From: Betaproteobacteria bacterium
GTDB lineage: Bacteria; Pseudomonadota; Gammaproteobacteria; Burkholderiales; SG8-39
Direction: 5' to 3'
Length of the DNA: 8,214 bases
Assembly (NCBI GenBank): GCA_012274205.1
Contig: JAAOZY010000286.1
Span: 1 to 8,214 of the forward strand
This document shows, one piece after another, positions 1 to 6,066 of the stretch; positions within the stretch are counted from its first letter, which is position 1; each line of letters opens with the position of its first letter. Both the position numbers and the translations under genes were made by a program. The notes beneath the pieces are model-generated. The model did no database searches. It was given only the letters and a program-made list of their open reading frames with translations, and was not told the origin of the DNA.

Positions 1-1
1 C

Positions 2-949
2 ACCTGGCGCGACATCAGCGGCCTCGACGACGCGCAGGCGGCCAGCCTGATCGAGGCGGATGGAATCGACATCCTGCTCGATCTCTCCGGCCATACGCGC
101 GGCAACCGGCTGCTGCTGTTCGCGCGCCGGCCGGCGCCGCTGCAACTCACTTTCCTCGGCTATCCGAACACCACCGGCATGCGCGCGATGGACTACCGAC
201 TCACTGACGCCTGCGGCGATCCGCCCGGGACCAGCGAAGCGCGCTACTGCGAGCGCCTGCTGCGCCTGCCGCACAGCCTGTGGTGCTACCGCCCGCCCGA
301 GGACGCCATGGCCGAGGCCGGCGCGCTGCCCGCGCTGGGCAAAGGCTACGTCACCTTCGCCTCGATGAACAACGTGGCCAAGCTCAATCCCGGGCTGATC
401 GACCTCTGGGGCGAATTGCTGCTGCAGCTGCCGCACGCGCGGCTGCTGCTCGCCACCATCGCGCCGGGGCAGACGCGGGAACGCCTGTTGCGCCGCTTCA
501 CCGAAAACGGCGTGGATGCGCAGCGCATCGCGTTCAGCGCACGCTTGCCCAAGCGCGAATTCCGCGCCCTGCACCGGGAAGTCGACATCGCGCTCGATGC
601 CTTTCCCTGCAACGGCGGGGCGACCACCTGCGAGACGCTGTGGCTGGGGGTGCCGGTGGTGAGCCTCGCGGGCGAGGATTTCCGCTCGCGCGCGGGCCTG
701 TCGCTGCTGAGCGCGATCGGCCTGCCGCAGCTTGTTGCACGCGATCGTGCCGGCTATCTCGCGATTGCCACCGCTCTGGCCGGGGATCTGGCCGAGCTGC
801 AGCGGCTGCGCGCGAGCCTGCGCGAGCGCATGCGTGCCTCGGCTCTGTGCGACGCGCCCGCATATACGGGCGCGCTGGAACAAATCTACCGCGGCATCTG
901 GATCGAATGGTGCGCGCGTGCCGCTGCGGGCGTGGTCTCGCGCCCATGA
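2..949 (+). CDS. OGT/SPINDLY-type protein glycosyltransferase (GT41), C-terminal part, 5'-truncated
   Basis: The reading frame is open from the first bases to the stop at 947-949, so the gene begins upstream of the window; the visible part is about 315 residues. It covers the catalytic GT41 domain: the DILLDLSGHTRGNRL segment, the LGYPNTTG motif followed by MDYRLTDA, the RPPED segment, SMNNVAKLNP with the lysine (codon 380-382) matching the nucleotide-sugar-binding Lys of OGT, and FPCNGGATTCETLWLGVPVV near 602-661. Known of the family: these enzymes move GlcNAc or another sugar from a nucleotide sugar to Ser/Thr of cytosolic proteins, and bacterial members usually carry TPRs at the N-terminus, which would lie outside the window. 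The NGGATT form is typical of the bacterial SPINDLY-like branch and differs from the NAHT form of the next gene. It overlaps that gene by ATGA, suggesting co-translation. The family is certain; the sugar and targets are unknown. Confidence 0.93.
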   Translation, partial: TWRDISGLDDAQAASLIEADGIDILLDLSGHTRGNRLLLFARRPAPLQLTFLGYPNTTGMRAMDYRLTDACGDPPGTSEARYCERLLRLPHSLWCYRPPEDAMAEAGALPALGKGYVTFASMNNVAKLNPGLIDLWGELLLQLPHARLLLATIAPGQTRERLLRRFTENGVDAQRIAFSARLPKREFRALHREVDIALDAFPCNGGATTCETLWLGVPVVSLAGEDFRSRAGLSLLSAIGLPQLVARDRAGYLAIATALAGDLAELQRLRASLRERMRASALCDAPAYTGALEQIYRGIWIEWCARAAAGVVSRP

Positions 950-2841
950 TCGACCAGGCGCTGGAACTGATCCAGGCGGGACGCGCGGCCGAAGCCGAGC
1001 AGCTGCTGCGCCGGCAGCTCGCGCAGTTTCCCGAAGACGTCGATGCGCTGCATTACCTCGGGCTGCTATGCCATCAAAGCGGGCGCGGGGGCGAAGCGCG
1101 CGCGCTGATAGCCGGGGCAGTGGCGCGCGCCCCGGACATCGCTTTCCTGCGCGCCAACTACGCCGAAGTGCTGCGCGCCCAAGGCGAGCTCGATGCGGCG
1201 GAAGAGCAGGCGCGCGCTGCGCTGCGCCTCGAGCCCGGACAGCCGAATTTCCTGTTCAACCTGGCCGCGGTGCTGCAGGGCCGCCACCGCATCGCCGAAG
1301 CGCTGGACGCGGCCGCGGGCGCGCTCGCCGCACGCCCGGACTGGGTCGAAGCGCTCGCGCTGGCGGCGGAATTGTGCGCTGCGCTCGAGCGCCTGGACGA
1401 GGCGGTGGAATACGGCCGGCGCGCGCTGGCGCTGCGCCCCGAGGATGCGGGGCTGCTGATCACGCTGATGCGCTACCGCGGCCGCGCCTGCGATTGGCGC
1501 GGCCGCGAGGCCGACGTGGCGCGGTTGCAGGCGCTGCTTGCGCGCGTGGCGGCGCAGCCGCTTGAGGCGGCGTTCGCCGCGGTCAACCCCTTCGTCGCCT
1601 ACGAATATCCGCTGCCGCGGCAGCTGCGCCATGCGCTGACGCAGGCCCATTGCGAACGCGTGCTGCGCGCCGCAGGGGCGCCGCTGCCGCCTGCGCCTGC
1701 GCGCGGCGCACGCGCGCGCCTGCGCCTGGGCTATGTGTCGGCCGACTTCCACAGCCATCCGACCATGCACCTGATGCGCAGCTTCTTCGGTCTGCACGAT
1801 CGCAGCCGCTTCGAGGTGTACGCCTATTCGATCGGCGCGGACGACGGCAGCGAATACCGGCGCCACGCCGCCGCCACGGTCGATCGCTTCATCGACATCC
1901 GCGCCGAGGGCGCGCGCGCGAGCGCAGAGCGCATGCGCCGCGATGAAATCGATATCCTGATCGACCTCAAGGGATTCACCCACGAAGCGCGCCCGGAAAT
2001 CTTCGCGCTGCGGCCGGCGCCGCTGCGCGTTGCCTGGCTGGGGTACCCGGCCTCGACCGGCCGCGGCCTCAACGACTACGCCATCGTCGACCGCATGGTC
2101 GCGCCGCCGCAGCAGGCCGCGGACTACGGCGAGCAGCTGGTATGGATGCCGCATAGTTACCAGGTGAACGACAGCGGCCAGGCGATTGCCGGCGACGTCC
2201 CGGCGCGCGCGGCGCTGGGCCTGCCCGCGAACGGCTTCGTCTACGCCTGCTTCAATCAGGTGTACAAAATCGAACCCGAAGCGTTCCGCGCATGGATGCG
2301 CGTCCTCGCGCGCGTGCCGCGCAGCGTGCTGTGGTTGTATGCGAGCAGGTCGGCGGCGCGCGAACGCTTGGCGCGCGCAGCGGCGGCACAAGGCGTGGAT
2401 CCGGCGCGCCTGGTGTTCGGCGAAACGCTGAACAAGCCGCGCCACCTCGCGCGCCTGGCGCAGGCGGACCTGTTCCTCGATACCTTCAGCATCAACGCCC
2501 ACACCAGCGCGTCCGACGCGCTGTGGGCGGGGCTGCCGGTGCTCACCTGCCCAGGCGAGGCCTTCGCGGCGCGCGTGGGCGCGAGCCTGGTGAGCGCGGC
2601 GGGCTTGCCGCAGCTTGTGTGCAGCAACATCGAGGACTATGAAAACACCGCGGTGCGCCTGGCGCAGCGTCCGGCGGAACTGCAGGCAATGCGCAAGACG
2701 CTGGCCGCACGCGAACGGCTGCCGCTGTTCGACACGCCGCGCTTCGTGCGCGATCTGGAGCGCGCCTACGCGCTCATGTGGAAACGTTACCTTGCCGGTG
2801 AGCCGCCGCAGGCGTTTTCAGTGGGCGCCCGGGCAGAATGA
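946..2841 (+). CDS. TPR-containing OGT-like O-linked glycosyltransferase (GT41)
   Basis: This is a complete 631-residue protein. The ATG at 946 overlaps the upstream TGA as ATGA and has no Shine-Dalgarno of its own, so start by re-initiation is likely; the frame is open further upstream, but TPR homology begins right at this Met (MIDQALELIQAGRAAEAEQLL). Residues 1 to about 180 form roughly five TPR units (A/L/G-rich 34-residue helical pairs such as NFLFNLAAVLQGRHRIAEAL). The catalytic region follows: GYVSADFHSHPTMHLM (residues 262-277, with the conserved H271), WLGYPASTGRGLNDY, YKIEP (K441, the counterpart of the OGT nucleotide-sugar lysine) and INAHTSASDALWAGLPVL (516-533, H519 and D524). 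The C-terminus LERAYALMWKRYLAG closely matches the end of eukaryotic OGT. All expected catalytic residues are present. Inferred role: cytosolic glycosylation of Ser/Thr in proteins, with the TPRs selecting the substrate. In betaproteobacteria such genes often modify flagellin or adhesins, but none is visible here. Confidence 0.94.
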   Translation: MIDQALELIQAGRAAEAEQLLRRQLAQFPEDVDALHYLGLLCHQSGRGGEARALIAGAVARAPDIAFLRANYAEVLRAQGELDAAEEQARAALRLEPGQPNFLFNLAAVLQGRHRIAEALDAAAGALAARPDWVEALALAAELCAALERLDEAVEYGRRALALRPEDAGLLITLMRYRGRACDWRGREADVARLQALLARVAAQPLEAAFAAVNPFVAYEYPLPRQLRHALTQAHCERVLRAAGAPLPPAPARGARARLRLGYVSADFHSHPTMHLMRSFFGLHDRSRFEVYAYSIGADDGSEYRRHAAATVDRFIDIRAEGARASAERMRRDEIDILIDLKGFTHEARPEIFALRPAPLRVAWLGYPASTGRGLNDYAIVDRMVAPPQQAADYGEQLVWMPHSYQVNDSGQAIAGDVPARAALGLPANGFVYACFNQVYKIEPEAFRAWMRVLARVPRSVLWLYASRSAARERLARAAAAQGVDPARLVFGETLNKPRHLARLAQADLFLDTFSINAHTSASDALWAGLPVLTCPGEAFAARVGASLVSAAGLPQLVCSNIEDYENTAVRLAQRPAELQAMRKTLAARERLPLFDTPRFVRDLERAYALMWKRYLAGEPPQAFSVGARAE

Positions 2842-2848
2842 AAGCAGG

Positions 2849-2906
2849 TCCGGGCAAGACGTATTAATCATCGGAGCCGTGCCCGGATTCGGCCGTACGC
2901 CGGCCG
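2849..2906. terminator. Two adjacent GC-rich hairpins between convergent genes, candidate bidirectional terminator
   Basis: The 71-bp gap between the converging stop codons holds an 8-bp inverted repeat TCCGGGCA (2849-2856) / TGCCCGGA (2880-2887) and directly after it CGGCCG (2890-2895) / CGGCCG (2901-2906) with a 5-nt loop. Neither has a U-tract, so this is not a canonical intrinsic terminator. The position between convergent genes is the main support. Confidence 0.3.
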
Positions 2907-2912
2907 CAGCGG

Positions 2913-4154
2913 TCAAAACCGACGAAAGGCAATGTATCCGTTGCCGCCGCCAGCGCCTGCCTCGCATCCGGTCATACTGCCTTCGCCGCCGCCACCGCCG
3001 CTGCCGAGCGAGCCGCGCACCGGCGGCTGATCCCCGTGACGCAAGGTTTCTCCGCCGCCGCTGCCGCCGGCTCCCACGTCGGTAGCGCCACCGCCGCCGC
3101 CGCCGCTCGGGTGAGTGCCGGCGCCATAGGTGTAGCCCGGCGCACCGCCGACTCCCGTCTTGCCGGACACAAATCCGCTTAGGCCGGTGGTGGCTATTGC
3201 ATTGCTTGTGTAGATCGGCTCCGGCCCGGCGTCCGCCGCACCATTGCTGCCGGGCGAACTGCGCGTTGGTGGCAAATCCGCTTGGCTGGAGGTCCGGCCG
3301 CGCTGTTTAGCGGCGGTGTCCGCATTGCTCACCCCACCTGCGCCGGTCGGCTGGCTGGCATATTTCGAAATGTATGCCAAGGCATTCCCGACGCCCGCTT
3401 GCACCGGCTCGAGCGTGCTGGCGCCGGCCTCGGCTGGCGCACTGTACGCATTCGCCGCTTGGGGTCGCGCCCCGGCTCCGCCGCTGGATTGTCCCGGACC
3501 TGAGCCGCCTTGTCCTTCGCGACCTTTGACGGCCAATTTTTCATTCTGATAAAGAGTCGGGCGCGCGTACGCGTCGGCACCGGAAACGCCCGCGAGCACC
3601 TCGCCGGTGGCGACGCGGACGATATTGCTTGGACTGCCGGCCCATCCGGTTCCGCCGGCCAGATTTGAGCTTGGCGCGCAGACGCGTCCACCCGGACCAC
3701 CAGCTCCGATGGTAAGTTTGTATACCCCTTCGGTCAGATAGACCGTGGCTTGTATTTCCATGGCGCCCGCTCCGCCACCGCCGCCGCCGCCGCCGCCGAC
3801 ACCGTGTATCGGACTTTGCATGGTTCCGCCAGCGCCGCCGCCCCCGCCGTTGGCGAGATAGACCGTGTACCTGCCCGCCGGCAGTCGCGAGGCCGACGCA
3901 GTGCCTGCGCTTGACGCCACCGTGAGCAAGCATTGCTGGTTCGCAGGATTCTTCGTCGGATCCGCCCAGATATCATTCAGGTCCTTGATCGTGAACAGAC
4001 GCCCTTGGGCGTCGTAGTTGGACTCGAAACAATTCGGCAGTTCCGATAGCGCAATTCGAGGCGCGGAGGGCGCGCTGGCGCATCCAGCCCCTGCGCCGGT
4101 CAAAACCGCCAGCGCGAGCTTGATTATTGTCGTTCCTGCATTGCTGGTGACCAT
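2913..4154 (-). CDS. Glycine-rich predicted lipoprotein, function unknown
   Basis: The ATG at 4154 gives 413 residues. The frame continues to a GTG at 4184, but the ATG places a normal lipoprotein signal directly at the N-terminus: MVTSNAGTTIIKLALAVLTGAGAG then C25, an acceptable though not ideal lipobox. No good ribosome-binding site precedes either start. After a short non-repetitive segment (residues 30-100, with C42 and C75) the protein becomes extremely glycine-rich: G-runs at about 103-130 (nine consecutive Gly at 120-128), 150-172, 216-228, 351-369 and 384-406. It ends in GGGNGYIAFRRF, an ending seen in many glycine-rich bacterial and phage surface proteins. YTVYL and VYKLTIGAGG resemble the beta segments that alternate with Gly loops in such proteins. 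The predicted site is the outer membrane or cell surface. I do not recognise a named family. Codon use is somewhat less GC-extreme than in the flanking glycosyltransferases. It is divergent from the cytochrome gene and convergent with the glycosyltransferase. Confidence 0.78.
   Translation of the reverse strand: MVTSNAGTTIIKLALAVLTGAGAGCASAPSAPRIALSELPNCFESNYDAQGRLFTIKDLNDIWADPTKNPANQQCLLTVASSAGTASASRLPAGRYTVYLANGGGGGAGGTMQSPIHGVGGGGGGGGGAGAMEIQATVYLTEGVYKLTIGAGGPGGRVCAPSSNLAGGTGWAGSPSNIVRVATGEVLAGVSGADAYARPTLYQNEKLAVKGREGQGGSGPGQSSGGAGARPQAANAYSAPAEAGASTLEPVQAGVGNALAYISKYASQPTGAGGVSNADTAAKQRGRTSSQADLPPTRSSPGSNGAADAGPEPIYTSNAIATTGLSGFVSGKTGVGGAPGYTYGAGTHPSGGGGGGATDVGAGGSGGGETLRHGDQPPVRGSLGSGGGGGEGSMTGCEAGAGGGNGYIAFRRF
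3778..3798. repeat. CCG trinucleotide microsatellite coding for poly-Gly
   Basis: Seven perfect CCG units encode the longest Gly run of the glycine-rich protein on the minus strand. A second run of five units lies at 3091-3105. Length changes by slippage would stay in frame and only alter the number of glycines. Confidence 0.8.
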
Positions 4155-4188
4155 AAGGCAAGAATAGCAGTCCGCCGCGGCCACGTCC

Positions 4189-4220
4189 GTTCGCTATCGA
4201 ACAGTCTGCGCACGCGTCAA
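4189..4220 (-). promoter_or_regulatory. Weak candidate promoter of the glycine-rich lipoprotein gene with an inverted repeat
   Basis: On the minus strand TTGACG (4220-4215) is a 5/6 match to a sigma-70 -35 box. The -10 candidates at the proper distance (GATAGC or ATAGCG, near 4198-4192) are poor. The -10 area is covered by an imperfect palindrome with arms GTTCG (4189-4193) and CGAAC (4198-4202), a possible regulator site. A transcription start near 4185 would give a leader of about 30 nt to the ATG at 4154 and would make the GTG at 4184 an unlikely start. Confidence 0.25.
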
Positions 4221-4290
4221 ACCGGGCGCGCGGGGAGGGCGCTGCTGTGGACTCTGCGCGGTGGCGCTTCCCTGCGACGAAGCTTCGCTC

Positions 4291-4308
4291 CATTGCGTGC
4301 GCGCAATG
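4291..4308. repeat. 7-bp inverted repeat upstream of the cytochrome-BON gene
   Basis: CATTGCG (4291-4297) and CGCAATG (4302-4308) form a perfect inverted repeat around TGCG. It ends 14 bp before the candidate ECF -35 box, so it could be an activator or repressor site. A shorter palindrome CGAAGCTTCG lies at 4278-4287. No regulator can be named. Confidence 0.4.
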
Positions 4309-4321
4309 TGCGCCATCGCAC

Positions 4322-4349
4322 GGAACGCGCCACGGTCAAGGTATCTAAT
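4322..4349 (+). promoter_or_regulatory. Candidate ECF-sigma (RpoE-like) promoter of the cytochrome-BON gene
   Basis: GGAAC at 4322-4326 and TCTAA at 4344-4348 are 17 bp apart, which fits the general ECF/sigma-E pattern (GGAACTT, about 15-16 bp, TCTGA or GTCTAA). The TCTAAT hexamer (4344-4349) would also serve as a good sigma-70 -10, but no TTGACA-like box lies 16-18 bp upstream, which favours the ECF reading. The start would be near 4356, leaving about 60 nt of leader. Confidence 0.4.
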
Positions 4350-4404
4350 ACTTGCGTGCGCGGCTGCTCGGGCGACTGCCGTGTCTTGAAATTCGGTCTT
4401 GTTC

Positions 4405-4410
4405 AAGGAG
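4405..4410 (+). promoter_or_regulatory. Ribosome-binding site that sets the cytochrome-BON start
   Basis: AAGGAG lies 7 nt before the ATG at 4418. It excludes the in-frame ATG at 4352, which would place a non-secretory leader in front of the signal peptide. Confidence 0.85.
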
Positions 4411-4417
4411 TTACAAA

Positions 4418-5032
4418 ATGAAAATTGCATGGAAACTGGCACTATCTGCAGCACTGATGTTGTCGCTGGGAAACGTCATGGCGGTTCCCCCAGGCAAGAC
4501 CGTGGAGTTTGCCAGTTCCATGGGCAAAGTAGTATTTGACGGCAAAGTGCACGCGGACCACGGCTCGAAATGCGCCGATTGCCATTCAAAACCCAAGCTG
4601 TTCGAAATGAAGAAAGGCGGCGACAAGATCAACATGGCCGCGATGAACGAGGGCAAATTCTGCGGCGCCTGCCACGACGGCAAGAAGGCGTTCGGCGTCA
4701 AGGACGCGACCAATTGCGCAAAATGCCATCAGAAAGGCGGCGCAGGCGCCAAGGCCGACACGAAAACGAATTCCGCCGCGGCGGCGTCGAAAACCGAATC
4801 CGCCGGGGAGTATGTCGATGATGCAGTCATCACGGCCAAAGTGAAGGCGGCGGTGCTGGAAGAGCCTACGCTCAAGTCCGCTGAAATCAACGTCGAGTCC
4901 TACAAGGGCATCGTTCAGCTGACCGGTTTCGTCAACTCGCGCGCCGATATCAACAAGGCCGCTGCCATCGCCAAGCGCGTGAAGGGCGTGAAATCGGTGA
5001 AGAACGACATGATCCTGAAAGGCACGCAATGA
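4418..5032 (+). CDS. Secreted tri-haem c7-type cytochrome fused to a C-terminal BON domain
   Basis: The protein has 204 residues; AAGGAG 7 nt upstream fixes the start. A Sec signal peptide (MKIAWKLALSAALMLSLGNVMA, cleavage near 22) sends it to the periplasm. Residues about 26-106 form a c7-type cytochrome domain with three CXXCH haem sites: CADCH 52-56, CGACH 82-86 and CAKCH 100-104. The spacing and the segments KVVFDGKVHADHG, LFEMKKG and CGACHDGKKAFGVKD match the c(7)-type tri-haem family. A low-complexity Ala/Lys/Thr linker (107-130) leads to a BON domain (about 131-201: YVDDAVITAKVKAAVLEEP, GIVQLTGFVNSRADINKAA, VKSVKNDMIL), the fold found in OsmY and thought to bind phospholipid. Inferred role: periplasmic electron carrier tethered to or associated with the membrane surface through BON. 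Only two His outside the CXXCH motifs (H45, H48) are available as distal ligands. It is followed by the DUF3309 and CsbD genes at gaps of 55 and 52 bp, probably one stress-related operon. Confidence 0.93.
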   Translation: MKIAWKLALSAALMLSLGNVMAVPPGKTVEFASSMGKVVFDGKVHADHGSKCADCHSKPKLFEMKKGGDKINMAAMNEGKFCGACHDGKKAFGVKDATNCAKCHQKGGAGAKADTKTNSAAAASKTESAGEYVDDAVITAKVKAAVLEEPTLKSAEINVESYKGIVQLTGFVNSRADINKAAAIAKRVKGVKSVKNDMILKGTQ

Positions 5033-5087
5033 GCAGCACCGCCGGACCGGGAGGCCGCTGCGCCCGGGCGGTGCGCGGCGCGTTGCC

Positions 5088-5246
5088 ATGAACCTTGGAA
5101 CCATACTTCTGGTCATCGTGGTGCTGGCGCTGCTGGGCGTGATCCCCGCCTGGCCGCACAGCAGGAAATGGGGTTACGGCCCCAGCGGCGGCGTGGGCTT
5201 GATACTGCTGATCGTCCTGATTCTTTTTGTTCTAGGCAAGATATAG
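5088..5246 (+). CDS. DUF3309-family small membrane protein
   Basis: This is a 52-residue ORF, easily missed because of its size: ATG at 5088, TAG at 5244-5246. It has two hydrophobic stretches (residues 3-19, GTILLVIVVLALLGVIP, and 36-50, VGLILLIVLILFVLG) joined by AWPHSRKWGYGPSGG. The pattern P-x-W-P-x-S-x-x-W-G-Y-G-P-S-G-G is the hallmark of DUF3309, a family of tiny inner-membrane proteins common in proteobacteria and often found beside CsbD, BON and other stress genes. The function is unknown. The start has only a weak ribosome-binding site, so translation may depend on the upstream gene 55 bp away. The 52-bp gap to csbD-like contains a short GCGCC / GGCGC hairpin (5262-5266 / 5273-5277). 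Confidence 0.88.
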   Translation: MNLGTILLVIVVLALLGVIPAWPHSRKWGYGPSGGVGLILLIVLILFVLGKI

Positions 5247-5298
5247 CGGCTATTTTCCATCGCGCCGGATGCGGCGCTTACAACAGGAGCATTGGAAC

Positions 5299-5481
5299 AT
5301 GAACAAGAACCAAGTGAAGGGCGCGGCGAAGGACGTAGCCGGAAAAGTCCAGGAAGAAGCAGGGAAACTGGTCGGCAGCAAGCAGCAGCAGGTCAAAGGG
5401 CTGTCAAAACAGATTTCCGGGAAAGCGCAAAAGGGCGTCGGCGACCTCGAGCAGGCGGCCGACGATCTGGCGAAGAAATAG
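5299..5481 (+). CDS. CsbD-family stress-response protein
   Basis: The product is 60 residues starting MNKNQVKGAAKDVAGKVQEE. AGGAG at 5285-5289 lies 9 nt before the ATG at 5299, and family homology starts exactly there, so the in-frame ATG at 5269 is rejected. The sequence has the two CsbD repeats, QVKGAAKDVAGKVQEEAGKL and QVKGLSKQISGKAQKGVGDL, each with the K-G-x-(A/S)-x-(D/Q) signature, and is rich in Lys, Ala, Gly and Gln with no Cys, as expected of this small soluble, highly charged family. In other bacteria CsbD proteins are induced by general, osmotic or phosphate stress; the molecular role is unknown. It is the last gene of the cytochrome-BON / DUF3309 / CsbD run. A 6-bp GC hairpin (5485-5490 / 5500-5505) follows the stop. 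Confidence 0.93.
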   Translation: MNKNQVKGAAKDVAGKVQEEAGKLVGSKQQQVKGLSKQISGKAQKGVGDLEQAADDLAKK

Positions 5482-5484
5482 CGC

Positions 5485-5505
5485 GCGGGCGCACGAGCGG
5501 CCCGC
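5485..5505 (+). terminator. Weak hairpin after the CsbD gene
   Basis: GCGGGC (5485-5490) and GCCCGC (5500-5505) form a 6-bp all-GC stem with a 9-nt loop, starting 4 nt after the stop codon. No U-tract follows. The remaining bases to 5632 show nothing else I can support. Confidence 0.25.
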
Positions 5506-5632
5506 AGATTCGATGGCGGGGCTGATCGGCGCCCGGTAGCGGCTGGGGAACATCGGCGCGGCAAGCGCCACTGCGGCGGCGTTTCCGGAAGAGGCGGCAG
5601 GCCCGCGGCTCGGCGCAGGCGCGAGCTGCGGT

Positions 5633-6007
5633 TCAGTTCGGCGGGGCTTGCGGATTTTTCGCAATGTTCCTGCTGCATTCGGCGAGGAACGCCGCTTCGT
5701 GCTCCTTCGGGGACAGGCGCTGCGCATAGACATGCTCGGCATTACGGATCAACAGCGATTCGTCCGCCTCGTCCCGCGCAAACCAGCGCACCGAAGCGGG
5801 CAGGCCGCGGATCATCGACAGATCGGCGATCAGGTGGTTCAGGAATGCCTCCCTGGGCAGGCCATTGTTGCGCGACAGGGCGGCGTTGCGGATGAACTCA
5901 CCGCCCTCGCGGCACTCCGCCGCAGTATGACTGGCGGCGATCGCCGGGGTCTGCGAGGCGAGTAGAAGCGCAGCTGCCGACAAGAAGCACTGAGTCGCGG
6001 GTTTCAT
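5633..6007 (-). CDS. Small secreted protein of unknown function
   Basis: The ATG at 6007 gives 124 residues. AAGGTGG lies 6 nt upstream on the minus strand, and a clear Sec signal peptide follows directly (MKPATQCFLSAAALLLASQTPAIA, cleavage near 24), so the 40 extra codons up to 6127 are rejected. The mature part is about 100 residues, mostly helical by composition: AAECREGGEFIRNAALSRNNG, EAFLNHLIADLSMIRGLPAS, WFARDEADESLLIRNAEHVYAQ and a C-terminal HEAAFLAECSRNIA. It has two Cys in the mature form (C33 and C112), which could form a disulfide bridging the first and last helices. No enzymatic motif is visible. I cannot assign a family name; it resembles small lineage-restricted periplasmic proteins of betaproteobacteria. 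It is divergently transcribed from the LacI-type regulator 231 bp away, and the two need not be functionally related. Confidence 0.8.
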   Translation of the reverse strand: MKPATQCFLSAAALLLASQTPAIAASHTAAECREGGEFIRNAALSRNNGLPREAFLNHLIADLSMIRGLPASVRWFARDEADESLLIRNAEHVYAQRLSPKEHEAAFLAECSRNIAKNPQAPPN

Positions 6008-6050
6008 GGTTGCCACCTTACACCGCTTTTCGGACTGCGTCGTGCGCGCC

Positions 6051-6066
6051 TGACAGCCGCTGTCAA
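6051..6066 (-). promoter_or_regulatory. TGACAGC-C-GCTGTCA palindrome with an overlapping TTGACA, upstream of the secreted-protein gene
   Basis: The arms TGACAGC (6051-6057) and GCTGTCA (6059-6065) are perfectly inverted around one base. On the minus strand a perfect TTGACA -35 box (6066-6061) overlaps one arm, 54 nt before the gene's ATG. The -10 at the proper distance (ACGACG) is poor, so an activator-dependent promoter is possible. This is a candidate only. Confidence 0.35.

Noticed and set aside
280..945. Upstream extension of the second glycosyltransferase frame
   Set aside because: Arg/Ala-rich shadow of the first glycosyltransferase in another frame; the TPR homology begins at the ATG overlapping the upstream stop.
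1066..2502. Long open frame (478 codons) on the minus strand opposite the second glycosyltransferase
   Set aside because: Arg/Ala/His-rich, no family motif, fully antisense to a gene with complete GT41 motifs; a by-product of high GC at third positions.
3041..3110. GCC-rich stretches as possible intergenic satellite or CRISPR-like repeats
   Set aside because: No regular unit with spacers; they are in-frame Gly codons of the minus-strand gene.
4352..4417. Upstream ATG for the cytochrome-BON protein
   Set aside because: It adds an Arg-rich leader before a perfect signal peptide, while AAGGAG at 4405-4410 points to the ATG at 4418.
5648..5965. Open frame of 105 codons on the plus strand opposite the small secreted protein
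   Set aside because: No ribosome-binding site or signal; the opposite strand has both and a coherent mature domain.
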